Shown here: positions 26,480 through 39,302 of the stretch, in pieces
Layout of the letters: each line of letters opens with the position of its first letter
Position numbering within the stretch: the stretch's first letter is position 1
NCBI RefSeq assembly: GCF_040802235.1
Contig: NC_133170.1
Span: forward strand, 9,439,001-9,503,000
Source: Manis javanica
Lineage: Eukaryota; Chordata; Mammalia; Pholidota; Manidae
Length of the DNA: 64,000 bases
Direction: 5' to 3'
The notes under the pieces: model-generated
The model's input: the letters and a program-made list of their open reading frames with translations, nothing else
Told to the model about the DNA's origin: nothing
The model's database searches: none
Position numbers and translations under genes: made by a program

Positions 26480-27668
26480 CAACCACAAAAAGTGTGTGTG
26501 TGTGGGGGGGAGAGAAAAGCTGAAAACAAGTGAAAAAATAAAAGTAATATCAGTTATCACACAATTTTTGTGCTAAGTAATGGAATAGTGCAATAATGGA
26601 ATTATAGTATTGTTCAATAGCGCAATTTTCCTTGGCTAGTCCAGCAGTGCAAGTTTCAATAAAGGTCTACTATGTTCTTCTCAGAATTCAGTGGCATGCT
26701 TGCCAAGGGTCAGAATTCCTGCCAGAATTCTGACTCTGAGTAGAATTATGATGGCTAAAATCACTTTTACTCAGTTTAAGATGATGGAGCTTCATATCCC
26801 AGTGTTAAACATCTTTTTTTAGCAAGCTGATCATTCCATTTCTCAGCAGTGGAAGTTTTCACCCAGAATAATCTGAAGCATTCATCATCTTCATAGCCCA
26901 TGATGATGTATTCCTCACTAAGGAGAGGGCACAGGAAGCCAGAATTGATATAAAGGTATAATGGTGCCCCTGGGAACGTTTACTTGAGAAGCCTTTAGAA
27001 TCTCCTTCGACTATTGCAGTCATGCCATGGCACTTGGTCTTTACCTCCTTAACTTTAGACTGAATGACGTACTTACAACTGTTTTGGAAATAAGTCTTCT
27101 ACATGGCCCTGATAAGCTTACATTAGTAGCATTTACTACTTGCCCCTCTATGATTTATATTACTAGAATTCATAGGAAAACTCACTCTGTCTGCAGGGAT
27201 AATGGCCTTGGGAGAGAAGCACATGTCCTGGTCATAAATGGCAGCTCTTTGTGAGCCATGCTCAAGCGGTGGTACTTCATGAAGATGGGCTTGCAGCCCT
27301 GCTGGGCCCACTGCACACAAATTCCAGGGCTTGATGGGTGCATGCTGGAAGTCAGTGGAAGAGATGGCTGTGTATGTGGCACAGAGGGAGAGCACATCAG
27401 GGCTGCAAGGGGTGCCCAGCAAACCTTCGAACTGCTCATTGGCCAGGAGGGCACTGGTCTGGGTGTCGTAGCACAAGTGCCTGGGCATCTTAGCCATGTT
27501 TCAAGGCATGGGCTTGCATTAGAGGGATGTGGACAGGCATGCAGGGTGCGGGCTGGGATCTAGCCACCTGGAGCAGCCCAGCCCACGGTAGCGTCCCTCC
27601 CAAGCTGACACAGACCACAGTTCCAGAAGCACAGGGTAGGGCACAACAGAGATAAGGACTCTGTGAGC
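26480..27668 (-). pseudogene. FRZB: FRZB (SFRP3) processed pseudogene
   Basis: FRZB is a secreted frizzled-related Wnt antagonist. The minus strand shows intron-less remains in parental order: Cys-rich domain pieces (EQFEGLLGTPCSPDVLSLC, TDFQHAPIKPWN), then FPMNSSN and RGASS, the netrin-like part ([26 protein letters not shown]), and a C-terminal piece (STQSQNSGRNS) before a stop near 26,690. Matches jump between frames, so there are several indels, and an internal stop falls in the N-terminal part. About 200 bp of putative 3' UTR follows to 26,480. The reading-frame length from the inferred start to stop is near the parental size. No poly(A) tail is evident at its end. Confidence 0.88.
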
Positions 27669-27669
27669 T

Positions 27670-27767
27670 CATGTGCCACCTCCTCTCCCCCCTGTAGATC
27701 TGGTGTGTCTGTGGGGGAAGATGAGGTTGGGATCTTCCTACATTGCCATCTTGAACTGGACTAAATG
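27670..27767 (-). mobile_element. LINE-1 5'-UTR start
   Basis: Minus-strand sequence begins near 27,767 with CAGTTCAAGATGGCAATGTA, a typical mammalian LINE-1 5' end. It is followed within about 100 bp by FRZB-derived sequence. It fits as the 5' end of the 22.3-26.5 kb LINE-1, split by the pseudogene. Confidence 0.6.
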
Positions 27768-27769
27768 AG

Positions 27770-29980
27770 ATTTTTCAAGAATAATAACTTTAGGCTTCTC
27801 TTTTAGTGTTATCTTTAAAATATATATATATTTTATCACAGATTTTTGATGTATTTACCTCCAACATAAAAATGGAACAGATTTTCTCTTGGACAAGAAA
27901 AAGTACGGGAAATACAGACTAAAGGTGAGCCAAGAATGAGGAATGCCTAATAAAATAATTCCAATTCCAGAAACACATAGCTGGACAAGAATTTAAAACA
28001 ACTCTTTCACTCTCTAAACACACACTCCAGCAATGGACAGACTCCTCCACAGTGACTACTACTGAGGTATTAAACAAAAAAAGGTGGTCCCAGTTAAAAA
28101 TATGTGACACAACTTGCCTCTCCTCAGCCCACCCTTCCCCTCCAAAAAAATCCCAACCAAAAACAAAGATTCAGCTCCCATACCTAAACCCACAATCCTA
28201 GGAAATCATCAGCTATCATGAATTATGAGTTTTCCATTGTCGCTTCTGTATGCGTCCCCATTCCTTCCTCTGGCCCTAGACTGTCAGGCTGTTGCCTGTT
28301 TTCCACATCATCTCCCTTCCAAGGATGCCTTTAAATCCAGATCTGGGCAGGTGCCCATAGCCCGGCTGATCTGTATATTCCAGCCTGGCAACCACAGGGA
28401 AGTCCGGATAAACCACGTTGATCCAGAGAGGCCTCTGGACATTTTTGTGTGAATTACTAGCAAATAGAGAAGCTGTCCTCCCACTGAGATTGCCAGGTAT
28501 AAGAACGATACGGTCTAGGAGTTTCTCAACATCACTATGGGGTGGAGGGTAAAATCAGCTCAGGGGAAAGCAAAGCTGAGAGATGGAAAGAGAGAGAGTG
28601 GGCAGGGTGGAGGAGACAGCCGGAGACTGCAGGCACGGAGGCCACGGACTGTGATGTGAGCAGAAAGGAGCCTTTACGGGGTTAAGCCACTGAGGTTTTA
28701 GAGTTGTTACAGCAGTCAGCGTACTCCGAGGAACACACCCCAAAATGCACACAGTGACGTAGTTCAATGTATCTCTCCGCCCAGTGGCTTGAGAACACAG
28801 ACTGTCATCTAGTCTATGTTTCCACTTTAGAAAATGGCTAAGGATAAACTTTTTTTGGATGGAGTTTAATAAATGTTTTTTTAAAAAAAACACTCCAACT
28901 AGTAATCATTATAAAATACAGTTTGATTTCACTTTTTAAATTACTCACCATGAATTTTTTAAAATACCAATATATAGGCAAGAATAAGCTGGAAAAGAGC
29001 TAAAAAACTGTATGAAAGACAAAGCTAAACTCAAGAACTCAGTGAGCAGGGCCACACACACACGTATGGCCTCAAATGAGTTCCGAAAGCATACTCCAGT
29101 TTGGAAGGGTTTTCTTTCTAAGGTCAGCTTTTACTGGAGCCACATTTGGAAAGTTCCCTAAACCAAAGTTCTTACATTATGTGGGAAGGATTTTCCCAGA
29201 CTTCTCTTAAAAAGCATTTCTCATAAAATAACCCACACCAGAGAAGCAGACTTATTCTAAACACAAAAGTCATAAATGTCTCTCTGAGGCCCCATAGAAC
29301 TTGAAAAAATTAATGAAAATAAAACACTATAGCAATGGAGAAGTGACATCTAGTGGCCACTTAGCACTTTTTCTTTATGGCTTCTGGTAATCTAGGTGTC
29401 AGCCCTGCTCTGCCCGTAACGCTGTGCGTGGCAAATCTGGATCCCCAGTTCCAGAGCCCAGCATTGATCTGCTTGAATGGACCTGACACCGGACACCACT
29501 AAACACACTCAAATAACTAGCTAGTGGCTGTTTCATTTACTTGTACTCCAGGCTCTAGAGATTCCATAAAAAATATGACTAATATGTCCTTTTCCCATTG
29601 TGACACTGTAATTAAATAATTTAATTTCATTATTGAACAGAAGTGCCTAGTCTATAATTTCCCATTTGTCTTTCTGTTTCTCAATGGATTTACCAATTTA
29701 GTAACTACCGTACGGTGTCAAAATATACCTCAAGTTTTACTTGACTTCAGCCTATCATTATATATCATTAATGCATCTGCCATAAAAATATCTGTCATTC
29801 CTAATAAGATTATTCATTTCAAAGAAGTTTTAAAGATGATACTTAGAAGTTCACAATTATTTGATTATATTAAATCAAGGACCAATAAACAATCATTCTT
29901 TAAACAATAGCATTTAGAGGTTAGTATCATACTTGTGATATAACCTTTGGTTTACTTCAATAATACCCACTAAATAAAGT
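27770..29980. other. Intronic sequence with no recognised feature
   Basis: AT-rich stretch. The longest minus frame (28555-28893) shows no family resemblance. Confidence 0.5.
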
Positions 29981-29984
29981 GTTC

Positions 29985-30270
29985 TAAACCAGCACTGCCC
30001 AAGAGAAATGTGTGTCACATGTGTAACTTAAAATTTTCTAGTAGTCACATTAGAAAAGTAAAAAGTAAAATTCTAATGTTTCACTTATATCAGTGTTCCT
30101 AAAACATTTTCATGTAATTTCCTATTTCTCTTTTAATACTCAGTGTTCATCATTAGGTATGCATTTTACGTTTACAGCTCATTTCCACTTCTGTTAGCTA
30201 CATTTCAAGTGCTCAACAGCCACACGTGTCCAGTGGCTACCGTACTGGACAGCAAAGTCCTAGACTCTGA
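29985..30270. mobile_element. Diverged non-autonomous DNA transposon (family unassigned)
   Basis: Ends resemble each other in inverted orientation: CCAGCACTGCCCAAGAG at left and TACTGGACAGCAAAGTCCTA at right. The internal text ATTTCAAGTGCTCAACAGCC is familiar from MER-type hAT elements. Confidence 0.5.
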
Positions 30271-30299
30271 CTCTAATGCTTAAGTCTTGTGGAAAGAAT

Positions 30300-30450
30300 C
30301 ACAGAATCAGAATTGGAAGTAAACTTAGATCAAATATCTTGCTACAAATGAGGAAACTGAGATACAGAGAGTTTAAATGGCTTGCCTGAGGTCACACAGT
30401 GAAATTTAGGTTGAGCAGGCTCTTCTGATTCTAGGCACTCCACTCACTCC
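30300..30450 (+). mobile_element. MIR SINE fragment
   Basis: GAGGAAACTGAGATACAGAG followed by GCCTGAGGTCACACAGTGAA, the standard MIR landmarks. Confidence 0.7.
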
Positions 30451-32324
30451 ACTATGTTATCATAGGTAATTCTTAGGGTTGGGGGAAAAAACCCAGAGTA
30501 CTCTTTTTATAATGCTTTCATTCAAAGGGTAGATATTTTCCCCCAGAAGGCAGGACATTAGGAGAAAAAGTACTATAGGGTAAGTCATAAAAATATCTGT
30601 CATTCCTAATAACAATCAAATGTAGAATACATTTTGAAGAAAACACTATACTCGCAAGAGCTACGGTATCATACAATGCATGGGTCCAGGACAAGGAGAT
30701 CTACAGAAAAATATTCTAGTGGGTAATTAAAAGCCAATTGAATGCTTTGACCCATCTGCCCATTGGTCTAGGGAATAACTCCTCCTGCAAGAGAAAAAAC
30801 TGCTATTGTGCAAGGCAGCAGTGGCCTGGCTCTAGGAACCTGGCCGCTCAGACCCTTGTATCATGAGGGTTTGTCCATGTGCTTTTGAGACCATGCAGTC
30901 ACAGTGACCTATTCTACTATCGCTGGCTTAGGTCAGCTCTGGAGGCCACGCCCGACTTGCGAAGGTTCAAACCTCTAAAACGCTGTTTGTGATCACCACT
31001 GTCTTTCTTACTGTCCCTTTCTTCTTCCCGTCCAACAATATTCAGAGGCCAGCTTCTCAAGTAACCAGTGCAATGAATGGATGGTACAGAACTTTCTATG
31101 ATCTAATCAGAAGTTGAAAACAGAGCATTTGACTCTTAATGAATAAGCTCTTAAATTTCTCATATTGGCATGTATAACAGTTACAGTTGTGCAGTGAAAT
31201 ACCCTATAAATATGTTAACATACAAAAGGGGAATTGGGAATGAGTGAACTACATAAGTTCACTTATTAATTGTGCTAATAATAATTGTGTTATGTATACT
31301 GAAAAACAGCTTAAGAATCTTTGTGGTAACCTGAAACCTTAAGGTTTTGTTAAGTGAAGTAATAAGTCAAAACCCCTGGCCTCAATAGGCCTTTAAAAGC
31401 TCAATCTGAAATTCCTTATAAAAGTTCCAGCGAAGCACATCTGAAAGAGCCTGTGCCATCAATGGCTGTTCTTGCTGCACTTATGTAAATAATCAGGTCA
31501 ACTCTATTAAAGCTAAACTTATTTTATATTAATAAAAATGAGAGTAATTTTAGAGAGAAAGAAGAATTGTGTTTCAATAGTGCAACCTTATCACTATTAG
31601 ATTCTAATACTGTTCACTGTAAAATAGACTAGATCCTGGATTCTAGTTTCCTCAGAGTGTCTGGCTATAACTCCAAATGTTTCAGTGTCCAGCCACCATT
31701 TCAATTAGGGTTGGACTATTTCTAGTCCTCATATTCAACCATTCATTCTTAATCTCATCAAGTTTGTTTCCTCCAGAACAAATAATCCAACTCCAGATGT
31801 GCTCAAAAGAGGATTTCAATCCAGCCCAACGCTGATGAAGACGCACATGAGCAGCCCTGCACCTCAGTTGCCGCCTCCTTTCATGCGCCCTGGTCCCTGT
31901 CTGCCTCTGCGCCTATGGCTCCGTGACCCTTCCTCTCCCTGACAGACAGCAGGGAACTGCTGGACCCACAAGCAGGGACAGCACCCCTACTCAACAGGAA
32001 GCAGATACAGAAGAGTGACCGACACCCACTTTTCCTTGAAAGATTTCAAGGGCCCACATTCCTTGAGGGGCGAATGAGGTGGGGCAGAGACACGGGACAA
32101 GCATCGTGATTAACTTTTTCCTGCTTATGATGAAAAGCGCTGAGATATAAACAGTAGAGTAGGAAAGGAGGAACTCCATCTTAAGGCTAAGATTCCATTT
32201 TAAAAAGCAGAGAGTTGAGAAGTACGATTCCTAGCATATTCTCTGGTAGTCAGACAGCAGCCCAACAGCCTATCTTAAGGCAGGCCAGGCAGTCTTAGCT
32301 GATATGTCCCCACTTCTTTGGCCA

Positions 32325-32560
32325 AGCTCTACAAAGGGACCTCCAGTCCCTCGAACTCGCCCATGGCCGCCTGCTCCAGTATCACGACGACCTCTTGCTT
32401 TGCAGCCCCTCAAAATATGACTCTATATCCCACACTATCTCCCTCCTTAGATTCCTGGGGAAAAAGGGATACTGTGTCTCAAAGCTCAACTAAAACAGCA
32501 AACGGTCGGTATTTGATAATCACTGCTTCTCAGAACATGACATATGAGAAAAACCTAACA
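32325..32560 (+). pseudogene. ERV1-type pol (reverse transcriptase) remnant
   Basis: In one plus-strand frame the DNA reads LLQYHDDLLLCSP and then DTISLLRFL-like residues (SHTISLLRFLGKKGY). This is the palm region of a gammaretrovirus-like reverse transcriptase, where the catalytic motif is normally YVDD; here it is YHDD. A longer open frame overlapping it uses another phase and is not the pol frame. Only about 60-80 codons are recognisable and the frame ends soon after, so it is a dead endogenous-retrovirus scrap. No gag or env was found. Confidence 0.7.
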
Positions 32561-33109
32561 TTCATGAATCCATTCTATCATGATATTTTCTTTTGTTTGG
32601 GCTTCAGATTTACATATGTGAGTTTTTTTCACCCACCATGTACCAATCTCAACAGGTCAATGCACCTGAAGGACTTCTTGTTCGCCATCTTCCATTCTAC
32701 AAAAATGCAGGATAAAAAAATCAAACTATGTGAAACAGCTTCTGTAATTCTTGAGAGAAAAATAAATGTGCGATTAAGTCCAATCATCCTAATTCCTATT
32801 AGTCTTTATTAATGCTACCCTGAGCTCCTAATGATTATCACTGTCTACATGAGCTGTTCTCCTAGTAAAGCTGACAGGCACATCTCCATCAGGGTAATAC
32901 AAACCATGCTGACTAATAAAGAACAATCACTGGTGCTCTATTAAGAAATTATCTCATGCCAATCTTGAGAAAGGCTAAAACCTTCCTAGGAGAATATTGC
33001 ATTTTACTGACACTATGTTTAAAACAACTGATGGCTTAACCAAAAATGTTATCCTAGCTGTATTAGCCTAAATATGCATTAAGAGTTTCAGATATTTATT
33101 GTATATCAG

Positions 33110-36100
33110 CTATACTTCAATTAAAAAGAAAAGAATGTCAGGCTTTGAGGGGGATTGTGGGAAGACAGCAGAACAGGAGGTCTCTGTGATAACCCCGTCC
33201 TGTGTACACACAGAGGCAGCAACCGCGTCTCAGCAACTAAATCTGAGAATGACCGGAAGCAGCAGTACAGGCAAAGCTCATGACAAAGAGGAGGGCAAAG
33301 GGGCAGAGCCATGACGGACTGGGAGCCAAGCCCTTCCCCCGTCCCGACTCATAAGTGGGAAGGAGTGAATCTGAAGGGGAGATGGGATAAAGTCCCCCAG
33401 ACCCAGCACACCAGGCCCCGGGAATCAGCACCGGAAAGATGAGACCCCATAAAATCTGGCTTTGAATATCAGTGGGGCTTACACCTGGGAGAGCTGAGTT
33501 GATCAGTCTGAGGCCCAACACAACACAGTAGCAGCAGTTTGAAAGGAGATTTACTAATTAACTTTGGATGTTTGCTGGGTCCGGAGCCTGCTAGAGCTTT
33601 CTCCAGGCCATGGGCCTTTGTGTGCCCTCCCACAGACTTGCTGGCTAGATGCTTGCCAGAGCCAGCTCTGACACACTCCATCCGCATGCCAGCACCTTGC
33701 CTCAGTGTTCCCCTGTGGACTCTACCACCTAACACACCCAGCCCAGCAGGTGCCCCATCAGAGTGCCAACTGCCACAGGAGGGGAAGAGCCAGGCTCAGC
33801 CATCAGCATGCTATCTGTAGTCTTGTGGGCACAGCTGGCAGATGGGCTGGCCCTGCGCTCCAGTGCTCCAGCAGCGGCAGCACCCAGCCGTTCAGCCAGC
33901 TGTGCAGAGGGCCGTTCTCACCCCAACAGGAAGGTGCACATGGCCCACAAAGGGGACATCCCTGGAGTGCCCAGCTCTGGTGACCCAGGAGGTATTGTGT
34001 TTTTGTGCACCAGAGGGCAACTATTTAAGGACAGTGCTTTCAAGGATAGGAGACATAGCTGACCTACATAATACATAGAAGCAAACACAGAGAGCCAGAT
34101 AAAATGAGGAGACAGAGGACTATGTTCTAAATAAAAGAACAAGACAGAGATAAGCAATCTACCTGAAAAAGAATTCAAAGTACTGGTAATAAAGATGCTC
34201 ACTGGATTGGAGAGAAGAGGGGACAAATTCAGGGAGGACTCCAAGAAAGAGAAAACATAAAAAAGAACCATTCAAAGCTGAACAATACAATTACTGAAAT
34301 GAAAAATACACTAGAAGGAATCAATAGCAGATTAGAGGATGTGGAAGAAGGGGTCAGCAAACTGGAAGACAGGGTGATGGAAGGCAACCAAACTGACTAT
34401 TCTGCTGTTTAAAATTATTTTAAAAATAATTTTTAAAAATGAGATGGTAAGAGATCTCTGCAACAACTTCATATCAAACATTTTCATAATAGGGGTCCCA
34501 GAAGAGAGAAAGAAGCTAAAAACATCCCTAACCTAGGGAAGAAAACACAGAGAGCACCCCAAAAAAAATGAACCCAAGGAGGTTTATACCAAGACACATA
34601 GTAATTAAATAGAGACTCTTAAAAGTAGCAAGAGAAAAACAGACAGTTACATTCAAAGGAAATACAATAAGCCTATCAGTTGACTTTTCAGCAGAAACTT
34701 TGTAGGCAAGAAGGGAGCGGGATGAAATATTGAGGTGCTAAAAGGAAAATAATCTATAATCAAGAACACCCAGCAAGGCTATCATTCAGAATTCATGGAA
34801 AGATAAGCAGTTCTCCAGATGAACAACATTAAAGGACTCATCACCACGAAACCAGCCTTACAATAAATGTTAAAGGGAGTTCTTTAAGTGGAAAAGGAAA
34901 GGCTATAACTCAAAGAAAATTAGGAAAAGGAAAAACATTACTGGTAAAAACAAAGATACAGTAAGGCAGCAAACCAACAATTTATAAAGCTAGTATGAAG
35001 ATTAAAAGACAAAAGTACTAAAATCAATTCTATACACAAAAATTAGTCAAAATATACACAAGATTAAAGTACTTCTTTTAGAATGTGTTATTACTTGAGT
35101 GACCATCAACCTAATACAGACTGCTATATATAAATACAGGAGGCTGTATATGAACTTCACAGTAACTACAAACCAAAAACCCAAAAAACAATTACTGAAA
35201 TGGCAATAAGTACATACCTATCAATAGTTGCTTTAAATGTCAATGGAGAAATGCTCTAATCAAAGACATGGGGTGGCTCAGGGATTAAAGAAATAAGACC
35301 CATCTGTATGCTGCCTACAAAAGACTAACTTCAGACCTAAAGACACACACAGACTGAAGGGATGAAAAAAGTCCCCTGACATGGAAGAAAAAAAAAAAAA
35401 GCTACCATAGCAATACTTAGACAAAACAGACTTCAAAACATAAATGTAACAGAGACTAAGAAGGGTACTACTTAATGATAAAGGGATCAATCTAACAAGA
35501 GGATATAACAATTGTAAATACCTATGCACCCAACACAGGGGCTCCTAAATGTATAAAGCAAATATTAACAGACGTAAGGGGAGAAATCAGTGGTAATACA
35601 ATAATAGTAGAGGGCTTTAACATCCCACTTATATTAATGGATAGATTATCCAGACAGAAAATCAATATGGAAATAGTGGCTTTGAAAAACACATTCACAG
35701 TGTAGCTCAGAGAAGACAAACAGGGACTCTGTGGCATCTTACTACACTGATGGGCAGTGACTGCAATGGGGTAAGTGGGGGGGACTCAATAATAAGAGTG
35801 AATGTAATAACCACATTGTTTTTCTTGTGAAACCTTCATAAGAGTGTATATCAATGATACCTTAATAAAAAAACATTAAAAAAAAAAGAAAAACACATTC
35901 AACCATATGGACTTAACAAGTAGAACATTATCCAAAACCAGCAGAAAACACATTCTTTTCAAGGGCACATGGAATGTTCTCCAGGATAGGTCACAGGTTA
36001 GGTATATGTCTCAGTAAATTTAAAAAAGACTGAAATTCTATCTAGCATCTTTCCTGATCACAACACAATAAAGCTAGAAATTAATCATAAGAAAAAAACC

Positions 36101-38815
36101 TTGAAAAAACACATATGAAGACTAAACAACATGCCACTCAACAACTAATAGGTTAATGAACAAATCAAAGAGGAAATAAATACATGGAGACAAATGAAAA
36201 CAAACATAATGGTTCAAAATATCTTTGGGTGCTGCTAAAGCAGTTCTAAGGGAGTTCATAGGAATACAGACCTCCCTCAACAAACAAGAACAATCTCAAA
36301 TACACAATCTAACCTTATAACTAATGGAATTAGAAAAAGTAGAAGGAGGCACGTAATAAAGATAAGAGCAGAAATAAATGAAATGGAGACTAAGAAAACA
36401 ATAGAAAAGTCATTGAAACTAACAGCTGGTTTTTGAAAAGATAAAGAAAATTGACTTAATGTTTAGCTAGACTAATCAAGGAAAAAGGAGACTCATCAGA
36501 AATGAAAGACAAGTTACAGGCAACAGCACAGAAATTATCAGAATAGAGAATTCTACAATCAATTATACACCAAAAAAATATTGGAAAACATAGAAGAAGT
36601 GGATAAAGTCTTCCAAGACTGAATCAGGAATAGAAAATCTGAACAGACTGATTATCAGTAACAAAATTAAACTGGCAACCAAAAAACTCCCAGTGAAAGT
36701 CTAGGATCAGATGGCGTCACAGGTGAATTCTAGAAGAGCTGCCTATCCTTCTCAAACTATTCCACAAAAAAGTAAGAGGGAAAAATGCTTCCAAATTAAT
36801 TCTATGAGACCAGCATGACCCCGATACCAAAGGCACTACAAAGAAGAAAATTACAGACCAATATTCCTGATGGACATGGATGTAAATATCCTCCACAAAA
36901 TAATAAATTCAAAAATATATTAAAATGATCATCACCCTGATCAGATGGGAATTATTGCAGAGACACAGGATGGTTAAACATTTGCAAATTAACCGATGTA
37001 ATATACCACATTAACAAAAAGAGGGATAAAATGTTATGATCATCTCACTAAATGCAGAAAAATCACTTGACAAGAATCATCATGATCAAGACTTTCAATA
37101 AAGTGAGTACACAGGGAACAAACCCCAACATAACAGAGGCCATATAGGAAGAGCCCACACCTAACATCATACTCAATGGTGAAAAGCTGCTAGTTTTTCT
37201 CTAAGATTAGGACTTAATAAACAAGGATGCCCACTCTTATCTTACCACTCATTCAAAATAGCCTTGAAAGTCCTAGCACAGCAGTCAGACAAGAAGAACA
37301 AATGGGTAAACAAATCCTATCCAAATTGGTAAGGAAGAAGTAAAATGGTCACAAATAGTGATGTGACACATAATATATAAAGACTGACCCAAAAACTATT
37401 AGAATAGATTAATTCTATACAGGTGCAGATACAAAATCAATATACACAAATCTGTTGCATTTCTGACTAGCAGAAAGAAATTAAGAAAACATTCCATTTA
37501 CAATTGCACCAAAAAGAATAAAATACCTAGGAATAAATTTAATGAAGGAGGTGAAAGACCTGTACTCTAAAAACTATAAGATATCAATGAAAGAAATTGA
37601 AAATGATACAAATAAGTGGAAAGACATACCATGCTCAGGATTTGAATAATTAATAAAAAAATGTCCATAGTAGACAAAGCAATCTATAAATCAATGCAAT
37701 CCCTACCAAAATACCAATGACATTTTTAACAGAACTAGAGCAAATAATCCTAAAATTTGTATGGAACCACAAATGACCCCAAACAGCCAAAGCAATTTTG
37801 AGAAAGAAGAACAAATATGAGGATATCACAGTCCCTGATTTCAAACTATACTAAAAGCTACAGTATTGTACTGGCACAAAAATAGAAACATAGATCAATG
37901 GAAGAGAACACAGGGCCCAGAAATAAACTCATATTTATATGGTCAATTGTCTGCCACAGAGGAAGCTAGAATATACAATCTCTTGGTAAATCACAAGCTC
38001 TTTAATAAATGGTTTTGGGAAAAGTGGACAGCTACATGCAAAAGAATAAAACCAGACCAATTTCGTACAATGAACACAAAATGGACTGAAGACCTAAATG
38101 TAAGACCTGAAGCCATAAAACTCCTAAAAGAAAACATAGGCAGAAACTCTGGGTCATTGGCCTTAGCAATTTTTTTTTCTAGTTATATCTCCCCAGGTAA
38201 GGGGAACAAACTTGAATCTTCTTCACAATGAAGGAAACCATCAATAAAACAAGAAGGGCAACCTACTGAATGGGAAAATACATTCACAAATGATATATCT
38301 GATAAGGGACTGATATCCAAAATATTTACTTAAAAAACTCATACAAGTAAACACCAAAAAAGAAAAAAATCAGCTGATTTTTTGCATTTGGAAAAATGCA
38401 TAGAGGACCTGAACAGACATTTTTCCAAAGAACACACACAAATGGCCAACAGACACATGAAAAGATGCTCAACATCACTAATCATCAGCAAAATGCAAAT
38501 CCAATCCACAGTGAGATATCACCTCACACCACTCAGAATAACTAATACCAGCAAGACAAGAAATAACAAGTTTCGGTGAGGATGTGGAGAAAAGGGAACC
38601 CTGTACACTGTTGGTGGAATGTAAACTGGTGCAGCCACTATGGAAAACAGTATGGAGGTTCCTCAAAAACTTAAAAAATAGAAATATCATATGACACAGC
38701 AACTCCACTTCTGGAAATCTACCCAAAGAAAACAAAAATACAAATTTGAAAAGGTACATGCATGCCTATGTTTATTGCAGCAAATATGTTTAATGACTAT
38801 ATTCCAGGGAATCTT
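33110..38815 (+). mobile_element. LINE-1, near full-length degenerate copy
   Basis: Plus-strand element of about 5.7 kb: a 5' UTR-like GC-richer leader (33.1-34.1 kb), ORF1 remains with coiled-coil codons (about 34.1-34.6 kb), ORF2 endonuclease (35.1-35.6 kb), reverse transcriptase and C-terminal part to about 38.8 kb. The best remaining ORF2 frame is 37866-38231, reading TMNTKWTEDLNVRPEAIKLL, the usual LINE-1 C-terminal region. Many stops and frameshifts make it inactive. A younger insert splits it at 35.7 kb. Confidence 0.88.
35698..35887 (+). mobile_element. Young LINE-1 3'-end insertion inside the older LINE-1
   Basis: 190-bp insert ending in an A-rich tail, with identical 14-bp copies of GAAAAACACATTCA on both sides (35684-35697 and 35888-35901). 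The body closely resembles the tail of the element at 6.75-7.18 kb, sharing TACTA, TGATGGGCAGTGACTG and GGGGACT blocks, so both come from the same recently active 3' end. Confidence 0.92.
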
Positions 38816-39205
38816 CACCAATGATGCCTTTCAAAAACCAGCTCTCCATTCAAAACCAACAGTGCTATAGAAAGGATAAACATTTTAGAACATCCTTTGT
38901 TTAAAAATACCCAGCACTCTGAAGCTCCATCAATGGAATCAACTGCTTATCTACTGACTGACTTACATGCCCTGAGTCTCTGGGAAGGATGTTACACAAC
39001 CAGTACTTTTAAAACACATAAAGTGCTTTGACGTCCATTATTTCCTTAGAGAGAATGGAAAACGGTGGGATGAAAGGAGGGCTGGGTCAGAATGGAGGAT
39101 CTCTCGGACAGAAATGAGCAAATCTGTGGTGTCCATACTCTTTTTCTCCACCCCTACATACCCTCTGCAAGTAGGAATCATGTCCAGTGAGAACCCAGGA
39201 CTTAC

Positions 39206-39302
39206 CTGCTGCCACTGGCTGCTGATATTTCTATGCTTGTTGAAAAAAGAAAGGTAAAGGAATTCTAGGAAAGCTTTTCCACCACTTTTTCTGTCATGAT
39301 TC
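39206..39302 (-). CDS. ARNTL2: ARNTL2 exon 3, carrying an in-frame stop
   Basis: 97-nt exon after a CCTTCCTTCCCGGTCAG acceptor, ending AG|GTAAGT. In the family frame it reads GIMTEKVVEKLS, stop, NSFTFLFSTSIEISAASGSR. The human counterpart is GIMTEKVVEKLSQNPLTYLL and on. The stop is TAG at 39265-39267, replacing a Gln codon by a C-to-T change. Both splice sites look healthy and similarity continues past the stop, so the exon is ancestral ARNTL2 sequence with a nonsense mutation. If exon 2 is joined as predicted, the shifted frame instead ends at a TGA formed by the first bases of this exon. Confidence 0.9.

Larger units (their letters stand above)
1..39205 (-). other. ARNTL2: ARNTL2 intron 3 (incomplete), repeat-rich
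   Basis: Everything below the exon 3 donor at 39,205 appears to be one long intron running off the low-coordinate end. I looked on the minus strand for the next conserved exons (bHLH REAHSQTEKRRRDKMN, helix 2 with ARKLDKLTVLRMAVQHL, and the start of PAS-A) and did not see them. The intron holds LINE-1, L2, MIR, hAT-type and LTR remnants, described separately. The absence of exon 4 here rests on reading by eye, not on an alignment. Confidence 0.65.

Noticed and set aside
27027..27563. Plus-strand frames over the FRZB region
   Set aside because: They are antisense shadows of the minus-strand FRZB pseudogene.
32318..32812. 164-codon plus-strand open frame
   Set aside because: It overlaps the ERV pol scrap in a different phase and shows no family resemblance.
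1..39205. ARNTL2 exon 4 onwards (bHLH, PAS)
   Set aside because: I searched the minus strand by eye for the conserved bHLH and PAS-A motifs and found nothing convincing. They are probably beyond base 1, though a decayed copy could be missed.
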